DNA of 64,000 nt from Caballeronia ptereochthonis (GTDB lineage: Bacteria > Pseudomonadota > Gammaproteobacteria > Burkholderiales > Burkholderiaceae), in assembly GCF_001545075.1 (NCBI RefSeq), contig NZ_FCOB02000001.1:248001-312000 (forward strand), in the 5' to 3' direction. Under the pieces are notes generated by a model. The model searched no databases, was not told the DNA's origin, and saw only the letters and a list, made by a program, of their open reading frames with translations. Shown here piece after piece: positions 34,283 through 43,870 of the stretch; the first letter of the stretch is position 1, and the number at the start of each line of letters is the position of its first letter. Both the position numbers and the translations under genes were made by a program.

Positions 34283-34977
34283 CCCACCGAGAGCCATTCG
34301 CGCACGACCTGCTCGTTGCGGGCAAGCGCCGCGAGTGGCCCATCGAACTGAATCGCGCCATGGCCCATCACCGCGACGCGCGCATCGAGCATGCGCGCGA
34401 TCGTCAAACGCTCCTCGATCAGCAGCATCGCGACGCCGCGATCGCGCAGCATCGCGAGACACGCCCCGGTTTGCGCGAGCACCTGCGGCGCGAGCCCTTC
34501 GCCGGGTTCGTCGACGACGACGAGCGACGGATCGCCCGCCAGCGTGCGCGCGAGCGCGAGCATCTGCTGTTCGCCGCCCGATAGCGCGCCCGCCTTCACC
34601 GACGCGCGCGCTTCCAGTACCGGAAAGAGGCGATAGGCATCCCCGAGCGTGAAGCGCGCGCCTTTCCGTTCGCCGAGCAATAGATTCTCGCGCACCGTCA
34701 GCGCGGGAAACACGTCGCGCGTTTCGGGCACATAGCCAATGCCCAGCCGCGCGATGCGATACGGTCGCAAGCCCATGAGCGGCACGCCGCGATAACGCAT
34801 GTCGCCCGCGCATCGCACGAGTCCCATGATGGCCTTCGCGAGCGTCGAGCGTCCCGAGCCGTTACGGCCGACGAGCGCGACCGCCTCACCTTCGTCGATC
34901 CGAAGATTCACGCCGTGCAGCACCTGCGCGGCGCCGTACCAGGCGCGCAGATTCTCGATAAGCAGTTGCGCGCTCAT
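34279..34977 (-). CDS. LivF-type ABC transporter ATPase with Arg in Walker A
   Basis: This 232-residue ATPase is of the branched-chain-amino-acid (HAAT) type. Walker A reads GRNGSGRST, so the lysine that contacts the ATP phosphates is replaced by arginine (codon CGC). The signature ALSGGEQQMLALARTL, Walker B LVVVDEPGEGL and the H-loop glutamate/histidine region LLIEERLTIA are otherwise present; the usual H-loop histidine (EQN/EH) is replaced in LIEERL. It therefore may hydrolyse ATP poorly and rely on the LivG partner. The start overlaps the upstream ATPase stop (ATGA). The substrate of the transporter is unknown. Confidence 0.88.
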   Translation of the reverse strand: MSAQLLIENLRAWYGAAQVLHGVNLRIDEGEAVALVGRNGSGRSTLAKAIMGLVRCAGDMRYRGVPLMGLRPYRIARLGIGYVPETRDVFPALTVRENLLLGERKGARFTLGDAYRLFPVLEARASVKAGALSGGEQQMLALARTLAGDPSLVVVDEPGEGLAPQVLAQTGACLAMLRDRGVAMLLIEERLTIARMLDARVAVMGHGAIQFDGPLAALARNEQVVREWLSVG

Positions 34978-35714
34978 GGCGCCACGCCGCCGAGATAAGC
35001 TTCCTGCACGTCGCGGTTGGCGCGTATCGCGGCGGGCGCGCCGGTCGCGATCACGCGTCCCTGCACCAGCACCGAGATGCGATCCGCGAGACCGAACACC
35101 GCGTCCATGTCGTGCTCGATCACGAGCAGCGTGCGGCCTTCCGTCGTCGCGCGAAGCAATGCGAGCGCACGCGCCGCCTCCGCGCGATTCATGCCGGCAG
35201 TGGGCTCGTCGAGCAGGAGGAGCGGCGCGTCGGTCGCGAGCGCGATGCCGAGATCGAGCGCTCGCTGCTCCGCGTAGGCAAGACGCGCGGCGGGTTCGTC
35301 GGCGCGTTCCGCAAGGCCGATGGCGTCGAGCATCGCGTGCGCGCGCTCGTCGATCTTTCGCGACGGCAGCCATCGATCGACGAAGCGCGACGATGCCGCA
35401 CCGAGCGCCGCGCAACGCAGGTTGTCGAGCACGGACAGTCCGCCGAACACGCTCGTCGTCTGAAAGCTGCGCGCGAGCACGCGGGAAACGCGCCGCGGCG
35501 GCTTGCCCGTCATATCCCTTCCAGCCACGACGATGCGCCCTTCATCCGGCCGCGTACGCCCCGATATCAGATCGAAGAGCGTGGACTTGCCCGCGCCGTT
35601 CGGGCCGATGAGCGCATGCCGCTCGCCCCTCGCGACACTCAGATCGACGCCGCGCAGCACGCGCGTCGCACCGAAGCGTTTGGCGATGCCGTGCAGTTCG
35701 AGCGCGGCGTTCAT
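34974..35714 (-). CDS. LivG-type ABC transporter ATPase
   Basis: This 246-residue ATPase has an intact Walker A ([16 protein letters not shown]), a Q-loop region ARSFQTTSVFGGLSVLDNL typical of LivG, and Walker B LLLLDEPTAGMNRAEA. The H-loop LVIEHDMDAVFGLADRI is also intact. The signature is the atypical LAYAEQRALDL, a variation on the LSYGQQR form common in LivG proteins. It pairs with the LivF-like protein to energise the LivH/LivM-like pore. Both ends overlap neighbours by 4 bp, so the transporter genes are co-translated. Confidence 0.9.
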   Translation of the reverse strand: MNAALELHGIAKRFGATRVLRGVDLSVARGERHALIGPNGAGKSTLFDLISGRTRPDEGRIVVAGRDMTGKPPRRVSRVLARSFQTTSVFGGLSVLDNLRCAALGAASSRFVDRWLPSRKIDERAHAMLDAIGLAERADEPAARLAYAEQRALDLGIALATDAPLLLLDEPTAGMNRAEAARALALLRATTEGRTLLVIEHDMDAVFGLADRISVLVQGRVIATGAPAAIRANRDVQEAYLGGVAP

Positions 35715-36805
35715 CGCGCGGGCTTCATGCGGCGCGCGAGCCACAGGCCGAGCGCCGCGCATGGCAGCGCGACGAGCCAGGCAACGCCCGGCATCGCGCC
35801 CGCTTCGGCCTGGCGCGCATAGAGCGTCTCGACCACCGCGACCACTGCCACACCCCACGCAACCGCGCTGAGCGTGCCGAGGCACAGAGACCGCGCATCG
35901 CGTCGGAACAGGCCGACGACACCCTGCGGCGCCGTCACGACAACCCACACGAAGAACAACCCGAGATACATCGGCCACGCGGGAGTCACGCTCGCCACCG
36001 CGACGCTGAAGAACGTGAGCAGCACCGCGCCGACGACCGGCCCGAAGAACGTGCCCGCGCCGCCGATCACCGTCGCGACGAGCACGCTCGTCGAACGGGC
36101 GAGGCCGACGCTCTCCGCCGACACCAGCTCGACGTTGATCAGCGCCAGCACGCCCGCGATGCCCGCGAAGCATGCCGACACGACGAGCATCGTGAAGCGC
36201 ACCCGCGCGGGCGCGAAGCCGATCGCCGCGGCGCGGGCGGGGTCGTCGCGCACCGCGTTGGCGAGGCGGCACGTCGGCGTGCGGGAGAACGCGAACATCG
36301 CGAGCGCCGAGACGACGCACCAGCACGCGATCAGCGCATAGGCCTCGCGCAATGGCCCGAAGCTCCACGCAACGAGCGGCGGCCCGCTCGCGCGGTCGAT
36401 CGTCACGCCGCCTTCGCCGCCGAACCAGCCCGGCACGAGCCACACGCAAGCGGCGACGAGCTCGCCGAGGCCAAGCGTGATCATCGCGAACGGCGTGCCG
36501 GAGCGCTGCGTCGAAAGCGCCCCGAAGACGACAGCGACGAGCATCGCAACGATTCCGCCGATGAGCGGCAGGAGCGCCAGGGGCACGCCGAAGCGATTGA
36601 ACACGTGCGCGGCCGCGAACGCGCCGAGGCCCGAGTACACGGCATGCCCGAACGAGAGCAGGCCCGTCTCGCCGAGCAACAGGTTGTACGAGAGCGCGAA
36701 GACGATGAGCGTCGCCGTCTGCGCGAGATATGCGAGCAGCCACGATTGATGGAAGATCAACGGCGGCAGCGCGAGCGCGAGAATCAGCGCGATGAGCCTA
36801 GGCAT
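35711..36805 (-). CDS. LivM-type ABC transporter permease
   Basis: This 364-residue inner-membrane permease has about 9-10 hydrophobic segments. The family signature ALSYNLLLGETGLLSFGHAVYSGLGAFAAAH is at residues 38-68, and the conserved loop AIGFAPARVRFTMLVVSACFAGIAGVLALIN is in the second half. FFGPVVGAVLLTFF matches the late LivM helix. It overlaps the LivH-like gene by 8 bp and the LivG-like gene by 4 bp. Confidence 0.9.
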   Translation of the reverse strand: MPRLIALILALALPPLIFHQSWLLAYLAQTATLIVFALSYNLLLGETGLLSFGHAVYSGLGAFAAAHVFNRFGVPLALLPLIGGIVAMLVAVVFGALSTQRSGTPFAMITLGLGELVAACVWLVPGWFGGEGGVTIDRASGPPLVAWSFGPLREAYALIACWCVVSALAMFAFSRTPTCRLANAVRDDPARAAAIGFAPARVRFTMLVVSACFAGIAGVLALINVELVSAESVGLARSTSVLVATVIGGAGTFFGPVVGAVLLTFFSVAVASVTPAWPMYLGLFFVWVVVTAPQGVVGLFRRDARSLCLGTLSAVAWGVAVVAVVETLYARQAEAGAMPGVAWLVALPCAALGLWLARRMKPAR

Positions 36806-37739
36806 CTCGCGTGTGCTCGCCGAAGAGTCCTCGCGGCCGCGCCGCCAGCATCGCGACGAGCAACAGGTACGGCAGCACGGGCGCGAGCTGCGTAACGGTG
36901 AGCGCGGCCCACGCGGGCGGCAGCGTCACGCCGAACGACGCGGCGATGCTGCCCGCCGACGCGCTCGCGCTCACGGCGAAGGTCTGCACGCAACCGATCA
37001 GCAGCGACGCGACGAGCGCGCCGCCAAGCGAACCGAGGCCGCCGATCACGACGACGACGAATACGATCGGCCCCATCGCGTCGGCCATCGCGGGCTCGAT
37101 GACGGCGAGCGGCGCGCCGATCACGCCGCCGAGCGCGGCAAGCGCGGTGCCCACGGCGAAAACGATCGTGAACACGCGCGGCACGTCATGGCCCAGCGTT
37201 TCGACGGTCTCGGGATGCGTGAGCGCCGCGCGCACGACGAGGCCGGTCTTCGATGTGCGCAGGAGCAGCCAGAGCGCGCCGAGCATGAGGATGGCGAGCG
37301 CCATCATGAACACGCGATAGCGGGCCAACGCCGCGCCGTAGAGCGTGAAGAGCGGACCGTCGAGCACGGGCGGAATCGCGGCGGGCAACGGTCCGAGTCC
37401 CCAGACGAGCTTCACGCCCTCGCCGATCACGATGGCCGCGCCGAAGGTGAGCAGCAATTCCGCGAGCGCGCCGCGCGCATGCACGCGCCGCAACAGCAGG
37501 CGCTCGAACAACGCGCCCGCCACGCCGACGATCAAGGGCGCCGCGATCAACGCGAACCAGAATCCGCCGAATGCGGCCAGCGTCTGTCCGGCATAGGCGC
37601 CGAGCATATAGAAGCTCGCATGCGCGAAGTTGAGCACGCCGAGCATCGAGAAGATGAGCGTGAGGCCGGCAGACAGCATGAAGAGCAGCAATCCCACGCT
37701 CACGCCGTTGAGCAGATTCACGCTGAGCCACTGGAGCAA
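36798..37739 (-). CDS. LivH-type ABC transporter permease
   Basis: This 313-residue inner-membrane permease has about 8 hydrophobic segments. LLNGVSVGLLLFMLSAGLTLIFSMLGVLNFAHASFYMLGAY at the start is the typical LivH region, and the middle loop DVPRVFTIVFAVGTALAALGGVIGAP is also characteristic. GGLGSLGGALVASLLIGCVQTF lies near the end. It forms a heterodimeric pore with the LivM-like protein. It begins 9 bp after the thioesterase gene ends. No periplasmic binding protein (LivK) gene is found next to these genes in the window. Confidence 0.9.
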   Translation of the reverse strand: MLQWLSVNLLNGVSVGLLLFMLSAGLTLIFSMLGVLNFAHASFYMLGAYAGQTLAAFGGFWFALIAAPLIVGVAGALFERLLLRRVHARGALAELLLTFGAAIVIGEGVKLVWGLGPLPAAIPPVLDGPLFTLYGAALARYRVFMMALAILMLGALWLLLRTSKTGLVVRAALTHPETVETLGHDVPRVFTIVFAVGTALAALGGVIGAPLAVIEPAMADAMGPIVFVVVVIGGLGSLGGALVASLLIGCVQTFAVSASASAGSIAASFGVTLPPAWAALTVTQLAPVLPYLLLVAMLAARPRGLFGEHTRDA

Positions 37740-37748
37740 GACGCAACC

Positions 37749-38186
37749 TCAGCCGGAGATGAGCGGCGTCAACGCTGCGACGAGCGGCGCGGGCAGCGGC
37801 ACCGGCCTGCGCGTCACGCGATCCACGTAGACATGCACGAAATGCCCTTGCGCGGCGGCTTCGTCGGAGTTTCGCACGAAGATCGCTACTTCGTAGCGCA
37901 CGCTCGTGTTGCCGAGCTTTTCCACCCGCAGGCCCGCCTCGATCGGCTCCGGAAACACGACCGGCGCGAAAAAATTGCAGTGCGTCTCCACGACGAGGCC
38001 AATGGTCTCGCCCTCGCTGAAATCGAGCACGCCGTGACGCAGCAGATACTCGTTCACGACCGTGTCGAAGTAGCTGTAGTAGACGACGTTGTTGATGTGC
38101 CCGTACACATCGTTGTCCGACCAGCGCGTGCTGATCGCGAGAAAGTGCGCGTACTCGGCGCGCCGGGTGCGAACCGGTTTGGTCAT
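37749..38186 (-). CDS. Hotdog-fold acyl-CoA thioesterase
   Basis: This 145-residue protein belongs to the 4-hydroxybenzoyl-CoA thioesterase/YbgC-like hotdog family, hydrolysing a small acyl- or aryl-CoA to the acid and CoA. The active-site segment ISTRWSDNDVYGHINNVVYYSYFDTVVNEYL contains the catalytic aspartate (WSDND) and the GHINN helix start. The protein is cytoplasmic. It lies between the iron-type dehydrogenase and the Liv-type permease with gaps of 13 and 9 bp, so it belongs to the same operon and likely acts on the compound imported or its CoA ester. Confidence 0.88.
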   Translation of the reverse strand: MTKPVRTRRAEYAHFLAISTRWSDNDVYGHINNVVYYSYFDTVVNEYLLRHGVLDFSEGETIGLVVETHCNFFAPVVFPEPIEAGLRVEKLGNTSVRYEVAIFVRNSDEAAAQGHFVHVYVDRVTRRPVPLPAPLVAALTPLISG

Positions 38187-38199
38187 CGTTCAATGAGGT

Positions 38200-39348
38200 T
38201 CAGAGCGACGCCATCAGCATGCGTCGATAATCGTCGGCACTCGCCTCGCGCGGATTCGTCTTGTGGCAATGATCCGCGAGCGCGCCCTTCACCACCTTGT
38301 CGAACATGCTTTCCTCGACGCCCATCTGCGAGAGATGCGTCGGCAGGCCGAGGCGCGCGGTCATGTCGTGCACGGCCTGCGCCACGTCGGCGTCGTCCGC
38401 GAGATTCATCACGCGGCGCATGCGCGCGAAGCGCCGCTCCGCGATGACCGTCGGCGCACGCTCGTTGAAGCGCAGGACGGCAGGCAGCACCACCGCGTTC
38501 AGCGTGCCGTGATGCAGCGAGGTGCGCCCGTTCACCGCGAGCCCGCCCAGCGGATGCGAGAGCGAATGCACGCAGCCCAGGCCCTTCTGAAACGCCATCG
38601 CGCCCTGCATCGACGCGCTCATCATGTTCAGGCGCGCATCGCGGTCCTGACCATCGTGCGTCGCCCGCTCGATGTTGGCCCACGCGCGTTCGAGTCCATC
38701 GAGCGCGATGCCGTCGGCAGGCGGATTGAACGCCGGCGCGAGAAACGTTTCGATGCAATGCGCGATCGCGTCCATGCCGGTCGCGGCGGTGAGCGTCGGC
38801 GGCAGGCCGAGTGTGAGCGACGGATCGCAGATCGCCGATTTCGGCAGCAGATGCCACGAATGGAAACCGAGCTTGCGCCCGTCGTTCAGGATGATGATCG
38901 CGCCGCGCGCCACTTCGCTGCCCGTTCCGGAGGTGGTCGGGACCGCGATCAACGGCGCCGCGCGCTCGGTGATCTTGTTGCTGCCGCCCTCGATCGTCGC
39001 GTAGGTCGTGAGCGGCTCGTCGTGCGTCGCCGCGATCGCGACGCCCTTCGCCAGATCGATCGACGAGCCGCCGCCCACCGCGATCAGGCCGTCGCAGCCT
39101 TCACGCCGGTATTGCGCGGCGGCTTGCAGGACCATCGCTTCGGTCGGGTTCGAGGGTGTGTCGTCGAACACGGGCAGCGCGCCGAGCTTCGCGTGCTCGA
39201 TCGCGCGCGCGGCGAGCCCCGCGGCCGCGACGCCCTTGTCCGTGATGACGAGCGGACGCTTCATCCCGATGCGCGCGCTTTCGCTTTGCAGCAGCGCGAG
39301 CGAGTCGTAGCCGAGATGGATGTGAGTCAGATAGAAGATGAAGGCCAT
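38200..39348 (-). CDS. Iron-containing alcohol dehydrogenase
   Basis: This 382-residue Fe-ADH family enzyme has a nucleotide-binding loop VGGGSSIDLAKGVAI, the PTTSGTGSEVARGAII segment and metal ligands in TGMDAIAHCIE (Asp and His), CVHSLSHPLGG (His) and LHHGTLNA (His). Members reduce or oxidise alcohols, aldehydes, hydroxyacids or maleylacetate, so the substrate is open. It appears to be the first gene of the leftward operon with the thioesterase and the Liv-type transporter, hinting at a shared catabolic route. In the operon no regulator gene is visible. Confidence 0.9.
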   Translation of the reverse strand: MAFIFYLTHIHLGYDSLALLQSESARIGMKRPLVITDKGVAAAGLAARAIEHAKLGALPVFDDTPSNPTEAMVLQAAAQYRREGCDGLIAVGGGSSIDLAKGVAIAATHDEPLTTYATIEGGSNKITERAAPLIAVPTTSGTGSEVARGAIIILNDGRKLGFHSWHLLPKSAICDPSLTLGLPPTLTAATGMDAIAHCIETFLAPAFNPPADGIALDGLERAWANIERATHDGQDRDARLNMMSASMQGAMAFQKGLGCVHSLSHPLGGLAVNGRTSLHHGTLNAVVLPAVLRFNERAPTVIAERRFARMRRVMNLADDADVAQAVHDMTARLGLPTHLSQMGVEESMFDKVVKGALADHCHKTNPREASADDYRRMLMASL

Positions 39349-39440
39349 GGCCGGGAAACCGGTGGGTGGGGTGCGGCCATGTTAGGAGCCGCGCGCCGGG
39401 CGTGTCAATCGGGGTAAGGTCGACACGATGCGCCACACGT

Positions 39441-40496
39441 TCAGCGTGCCGCGCACAGCGCGCGCACCTCGTCGGCGAAACGCTCGACCGTCTCCTGCTT
39501 CGTATCCCAGGCGCACATCAGACGGCAGCCGCCCGAACCGATGAACTGATAGAAGCGCCAGCCCTTCGCACGCAGCGCCGCGGCGACCTGCGTCGGCAGT
39601 TCCGCGAACACCGCGTTCGATTCCGGCTTGAAAAGCAGGCTCACGCCGGGAATCTCGACGAGACGCTCGGCCATCAGCTGGGCCATCGCGTTCGCGTGGC
39701 GCGCGTTGCGCAGCCATACGTCGTTGTCGAGCAGGCCGAGCCACGGCGCGGAGATGAAGCGCATCTTCGAGGCCAGCTGTCCCGCCTGCTTCAGGCGATA
39801 GGCGAAATCGGCGGCGAGCGCCTTGTCGAAGAACACGACCGCCTCGCCCACCGGCAAGCCGTTCTTCGTGCCGCCGAAGCACAGCACGTCGACACCCGCG
39901 CGCCAGGTGATCTCCGATGGATCCACGTTCAGCGTCGCGACCGCATTGGCGAAGCGCGCGCCGTCCATGTGCACCAGCAGACGCCGGCGCTTGGCGATCG
40001 CCGCGATCGCGCGAATTTCCTCGACGGTGTACACGGTGCCGACTTCCGTCGCCTGCGTGAGCGTGACGACCTTGGGCTTCGGATAGTGGATGTCGGCGCG
40101 TCTGGTGACGAGCGCTTCGACTGCATCGGGCGTGAGCTTGCCGTTCTCGCCCGTCGCGGTGAGCAGCTTCGAGCCGCCGGAAAAGAACTCGGGGCCGCCG
40201 CATTCATCGGTTTCGATGTGCGCGAGCTCGTGGCAGATCACCGAGTGATACGACTGGCACAACGATGCGAGCGCCAGCGAATTCGCCGCCGTGCCGTTGA
40301 ACACGAAGAAGACTTCGCAGTCGGTCTGGAAGAGGTCGCGGATGCGGTCGCAGACCTGCGCGGTCCAGGAATCGTCGCCATAGGCGGGCTCGTGGCCGCT
40401 CGTGTTGGCCTCGACGAGCGCGGCGAGCGCTTCGGGGCAGATGCCTGCGTAGTTGTCGGAGGCGAAGTGCTGGGTCGTGTCCGTGGGCGCTGTCAT
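39441..40496 (-). CDS. ltaE: Low-specificity L-threonine aldolase
   Basis: This 351-residue PLP enzyme of the aspartate aminotransferase fold cleaves L-threonine and L-allo-threonine to glycine and acetaldehyde. It shows FASDNYAGICPEAL at the start, YGDDSWTAQV, the cofactor-ring residue in CHELAHIETDECG, HMDGARFANAVA with the PLP-binding aspartate, and the Schiff-base lysine in CFGGTKNGLPVGEAV. Start at 40496 is chosen by homology to the usual MTAPTDTTQHFASDN opening; the in-frame upstream region lacks a ribosome site. The gene stands alone between the Fe-ADH and a small exported protein gene. Confidence 0.9.
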   Translation of the reverse strand: MTAPTDTTQHFASDNYAGICPEALAALVEANTSGHEPAYGDDSWTAQVCDRIRDLFQTDCEVFFVFNGTAANSLALASLCQSYHSVICHELAHIETDECGGPEFFSGGSKLLTATGENGKLTPDAVEALVTRRADIHYPKPKVVTLTQATEVGTVYTVEEIRAIAAIAKRRRLLVHMDGARFANAVATLNVDPSEITWRAGVDVLCFGGTKNGLPVGEAVVFFDKALAADFAYRLKQAGQLASKMRFISAPWLGLLDNDVWLRNARHANAMAQLMAERLVEIPGVSLLFKPESNAVFAELPTQVAAALRAKGWRFYQFIGSGGCRLMCAWDTKQETVERFADEVRALCAAR

Positions 40497-40628
40497 GGGG
40501 TCGCTGTGATGGCCGTGTTGAACGAGGCGCGCGCGAGCGGATGGCATCGCGCGGCCGGCGATCCGGCCATTCTAGCGGCTGGGACCGGCGCGCGCCGTGA
40601 GCGCCGATCCGCGTGGTCGTTACTTGCT

Positions 40629-40865
40629 TTACTTACTGTTTGGCGCGCTCGCCGCGTTGGCCTCTTGCGCCTTCTTTTCCTTCTTGCCGGCTTCGTGATG
40701 GCCGATCGCGCAGCCTCCGACCGCGCCCGCCGTGCCGTGCTTGCCCGCGACGTGTCCGGCCACGCCGCCCACCGCCGCGCCTTCGATGCAGCCCTTCGCC
40801 TGGGCCGCGCCGGTTGCGACGAGCATCGCGGAAGCAAGAGCGATCGATGCGAATGTGCGATTCAT
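40629..40865 (-). CDS. Small exported glycine-zipper protein
   Basis: This 78-residue protein has a signal peptide of about 23 residues (NRTFASIALASAMLVATGAA) with cleavage near AQA. The mature peptide starts KGCIEGAAVGGVAGHVAGKHGTAG, a glycine/alanine zipper that could insert in or associate with membranes, and ends in a lysine-rich tail. AGGGAGA precedes the ATG at 40865. Two cysteines and two histidines remain in the mature part. Function unknown; similar glycine-zipper proteins are common in this group. Confidence 0.75.
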   Translation of the reverse strand: MNRTFASIALASAMLVATGAAQAKGCIEGAAVGGVAGHVAGKHGTAGAVGGCAIGHHEAGKKEKKAQEANAASAPNSK

Positions 40866-40945
40866 GGTTCGTCTCCCTTGGTTGTCGAAACGGTTGTTGA
40901 AACCATTGGGAGCGTCGCACGGGATGTGCCTGACAGGCTGTAATG

Positions 40946-40981
40946 AAAACGGCCCGATCAACCAAAGCCGATCGGGCCGTT
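40946..40981 (-). terminator. Intrinsic terminator of alaS
   Basis: A perfect 12-bp stem (40948-40959 with 40970-40981) reads leftward AACGGCCCGATC, then a 10-base loop and its complement, followed by TTTTC. It lies 19 bp after the alaS stop. Confidence 0.85.
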
Positions 40982-40999
40982 CAACCTCGCCAGAGCGCC

Positions 41000-43624
41000 T
41001 TAAAGCTGCTGCTGCACCCACCCCGTCACGCCCGCGAGCGCGGCCGGCAGATTCGCCGGCTCCGTGCCACCCGCCTGCGCCATGTCGGGACGACCGCCGC
41101 CCTTGCCGCCGACTTGCTGCGCGACGAAGTTGACGAGCTCGCCCGCCTTCACCTTCTTCGACGCATCCGGCGTCACGCCAGCGATCAGGCTGATCTTGCC
41201 GCCTTCGACGGAGGCGAGCACGATCGCCGCGCTCTTCAGCTTGTCCTTGAGCTTGTCGACGGTTTCGCGCAGCGTCTTCACGTCCGCGCCTTCGAGCTGC
41301 GCGGCAAGCACGCGCACGCCGGACACCTCGACGGCCTGCGACACGAGCTCATCGCCCTGGCTCGATGCGAGCTTCGACTTCAGCGCGCCGAGCTCTTTCT
41401 CCAGCGACTTCACGTGCTCCTGCACCTGCGCGATGCGCTGCGTGAGTTCGGCAGGCTGCGCCTTCAGCACGGCCGCCGCCGCATTGATGCGGGAATCGAG
41501 CTCCTGCACGTAGCGCACGGCGTTGTCGCCTGTGATGGCCTCGACACGGCGAATGCCCGCCGCGACGCCGCCTTCCATCACGATCTTGAAGAAGCCGATG
41601 TCGCCCGTGCGCTGCACGTGCGTGCCGCCGCAGAGCTCGCGCGAGAAGCCGAGATCGAGCACGCGCACGGTGTCGCCGTACTTCTCGCCGAAGAGCGCCA
41701 TCGCGCCGCCCTTAACGGCTTCGTCGTACGGCATCACGCGCACGACGCCCGGCGCGTTCGCGATGATCTCGTTGTTCACGATCTGCTCGACGCGGCGGAT
41801 TTCGTCGTCCGTCATCGGCGCGTTGTGCGCGAAGTCGAAGCGCGTCTTGTCGGCGTCCACCAGCGAGCCCTTCTGCTGCACATGGCCGCCCAGCACTTCG
41901 CGCAGCGCCTTGTGCATCAGGTGCGTCGCGGAGTGGTTGCGCGCGGTGCGGGCGCGGCGCACGCCGTCGATTTCCGCCTTCACGACGTCGCCGACCCTGA
42001 GCGTGCCCTGCTCGACCGTGCCGTGATGGCCGACCACATCCGCCTGCACCTTCAGCGTATCGGCGACGGCAAAGCGCACGTTCGCGTTCGCGAGCACGCC
42101 CTGGTCGCCGACCTGGCCGCCGGATTCCGCGTAGAACGGCGTGTGATCGAGCACGACGACGGCTTGCTGGCCGTCCTTCGCTTCATTCACCGATGCGCCC
42201 TCGACATACAGCGCGAGGATCTTCGCATCGTCGAAGATTTCCTTCTCGTAGCCGTGGAAGGTGGACTTCGCGCCCGAGTATTCGAGGCCCGCCGCGAGCT
42301 TGAACTTGCCCGCCGCGCGGGCCTGGTCGCGCTGGCGCGCCATGGCGTCGTCGAACGCGGGTTCGTCGACGGTCACGCCGCGCTCGCGGCACACGTCCGC
42401 CGTCAGGTCGAGCGGAAAGCCGTAGGTGTCGTGCAGCTTGAACGCGAGTTCGCCGTCCAGTTGCTTGACGCCCTTCTTCTCCAGATCGGCCAGCTCGCCT
42501 TCGAGAATCGACATGCCGTGCTCGATGGTCTCGAAGAAGCGCTCTTCTTCCTGACGCAGCACGTCGGTCACGCGCTGCTGCGCGTCCGCGAGTTCCGGAT
42601 ACGCCGCGCCCATTTCCGCGACGAGATCCGCCACCAGCTTGTGGAAGAACGCGCCCTTCTGGCCGAGCTTGTAGCCGTGACGGATCGCGCGGCGCACGAT
42701 CCGGCGCAGCACGTAGCCGCGGCCTTCGTTGCCGGGAATCACGCCGTCGACGATCAGGAACGAGCATGCGCGGATGTGGTCCGCGATCACCTTCAGCGAG
42801 TTGTTTTCCAGATCGGCCGTATTCGTCTCGCGGCCCGCCGCCTTGATGAGCGTCTGGAACAGGTCGATCTCGTAGTTGCTGTGCACGTGCTGCAGCACCG
42901 CGGCGAGCCGTTCGAGGCCCATGCCCGTATCGACGCACTGCTTGGGCAGCGGCGTCATGTTGCCCTGAGCATCGCGGTTGAACTGCATGAACACGAGATT
43001 CCAGATCTCGATGAAGCGGTCGCCGTCTTCCTCAGGCGATCCCGGCGGGCCGCCCCAGATTTCCGGGCCGTGGTCGTAGAACACTTCCGAGCACGGGCCG
43101 CACGGGCCGGTGTCGGCCATCTGCCAGAAGTTGTCGGATGCGTAGCGCGCGCCCTTGTTGTCGCCGATGCGGATGATGCGCTCGGCCGGCACGCCGATCT
43201 CCTTCGCCCAGATGTCGTAGGCTTCGTCGTCTTCCTTGTAGACGGTCACCGTGAGCTTCTCGGGCGGCAGCATGTAGACGCGGGTCAGCAGCTCCCAGCA
43301 ATAGTGGATCGCGTCGCGCTTGAAGTAGTCGCCGAACGAAAAGTTGCCGAGCATCTCGAAGAACGTGTGATGGCGCGCGGTGTAGCCGACGTTCTCCAGA
43401 TCGTTGTGCTTGCCGCCCGCGCGCACGCTGCGCTGCGCAGTGGTCGCGCGCGAGTACGGACGCGATTCGCTGCCCAGGAACACGTCCTTGAACTGGACCA
43501 TGCCCGAGTTGGTGAAGAGCAGCGTCGGGTCGTTGCCGGGCACGAGGCTCGACGAACGCACGATCGTGTGGCCCTTCGATTCGAAAAACTTCAAAAATCT
43601 CTCGCGTATTTCGGCGGCTTTCAT
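41000..43624 (-). CDS. alaS: Alanyl-tRNA synthetase
   Basis: This 874-residue class II synthetase charges tRNA-Ala and edits serine and glycine errors. The catalytic core starts [21 protein letters not shown] and shows [36 protein letters not shown] and [12 protein letters not shown]. The editing domain has [17 protein letters not shown] with zinc-binding HxxxH and [13 protein letters not shown]. The C-terminal oligomerisation and C-Ala region ([15 protein letters not shown]) is complete. It ends with a strong terminator. The antisense strand is open for a very long stretch because of GC-biased codon use, which is not a gene. Confidence 0.97.
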   Translation of the reverse strand: MKAAEIRERFLKFFESKGHTIVRSSSLVPGNDPTLLFTNSGMVQFKDVFLGSESRPYSRATTAQRSVRAGGKHNDLENVGYTARHHTFFEMLGNFSFGDYFKRDAIHYCWELLTRVYMLPPEKLTVTVYKEDDEAYDIWAKEIGVPAERIIRIGDNKGARYASDNFWQMADTGPCGPCSEVFYDHGPEIWGGPPGSPEEDGDRFIEIWNLVFMQFNRDAQGNMTPLPKQCVDTGMGLERLAAVLQHVHSNYEIDLFQTLIKAAGRETNTADLENNSLKVIADHIRACSFLIVDGVIPGNEGRGYVLRRIVRRAIRHGYKLGQKGAFFHKLVADLVAEMGAAYPELADAQQRVTDVLRQEEERFFETIEHGMSILEGELADLEKKGVKQLDGELAFKLHDTYGFPLDLTADVCRERGVTVDEPAFDDAMARQRDQARAAGKFKLAAGLEYSGAKSTFHGYEKEIFDDAKILALYVEGASVNEAKDGQQAVVVLDHTPFYAESGGQVGDQGVLANANVRFAVADTLKVQADVVGHHGTVEQGTLRVGDVVKAEIDGVRRARTARNHSATHLMHKALREVLGGHVQQKGSLVDADKTRFDFAHNAPMTDDEIRRVEQIVNNEIIANAPGVVRVMPYDEAVKGGAMALFGEKYGDTVRVLDLGFSRELCGGTHVQRTGDIGFFKIVMEGGVAAGIRRVEAITGDNAVRYVQELDSRINAAAAVLKAQPAELTQRIAQVQEHVKSLEKELGALKSKLASSQGDELVSQAVEVSGVRVLAAQLEGADVKTLRETVDKLKDKLKSAAIVLASVEGGKISLIAGVTPDASKKVKAGELVNFVAQQVGGKGGGRPDMAQAGGTEPANLPAALAGVTGWVQQQL

Positions 43625-43870
43625 AGCGTACGGGCGTGTCTTCGGTTCTTTGATGGTGCCCGCGGGCGGCTCGTGACGAGCCTTGACCGGCGTGGCAAGG
43701 GTGATTGTCGATTATACGGGATTCGCCGCGCCGGGCCGGGCGTGCAGCGTGTCCACGGGTGCTTTCCCGGCGTCGCCGGCGGTCGCGCGCACGGCCGTTC
43801 TGTGCGACAGTCGCGAAACCGGCGTCACGGAACGCCACGATATCCAAGCGAAAAGGAAGCGAGCAAACGA

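Noticed and set aside
40943-43870. A very long open frame on the plus strand antisense to alaS, continuous with the CoA-transferase frame
   Set aside because: The opposite strand encodes a full alanyl-tRNA synthetase; the antisense product is a histidine/arginine/alanine-rich artefact of GC-biased codons. The CoA-transferase proper begins at 43871 with a ribosome site.
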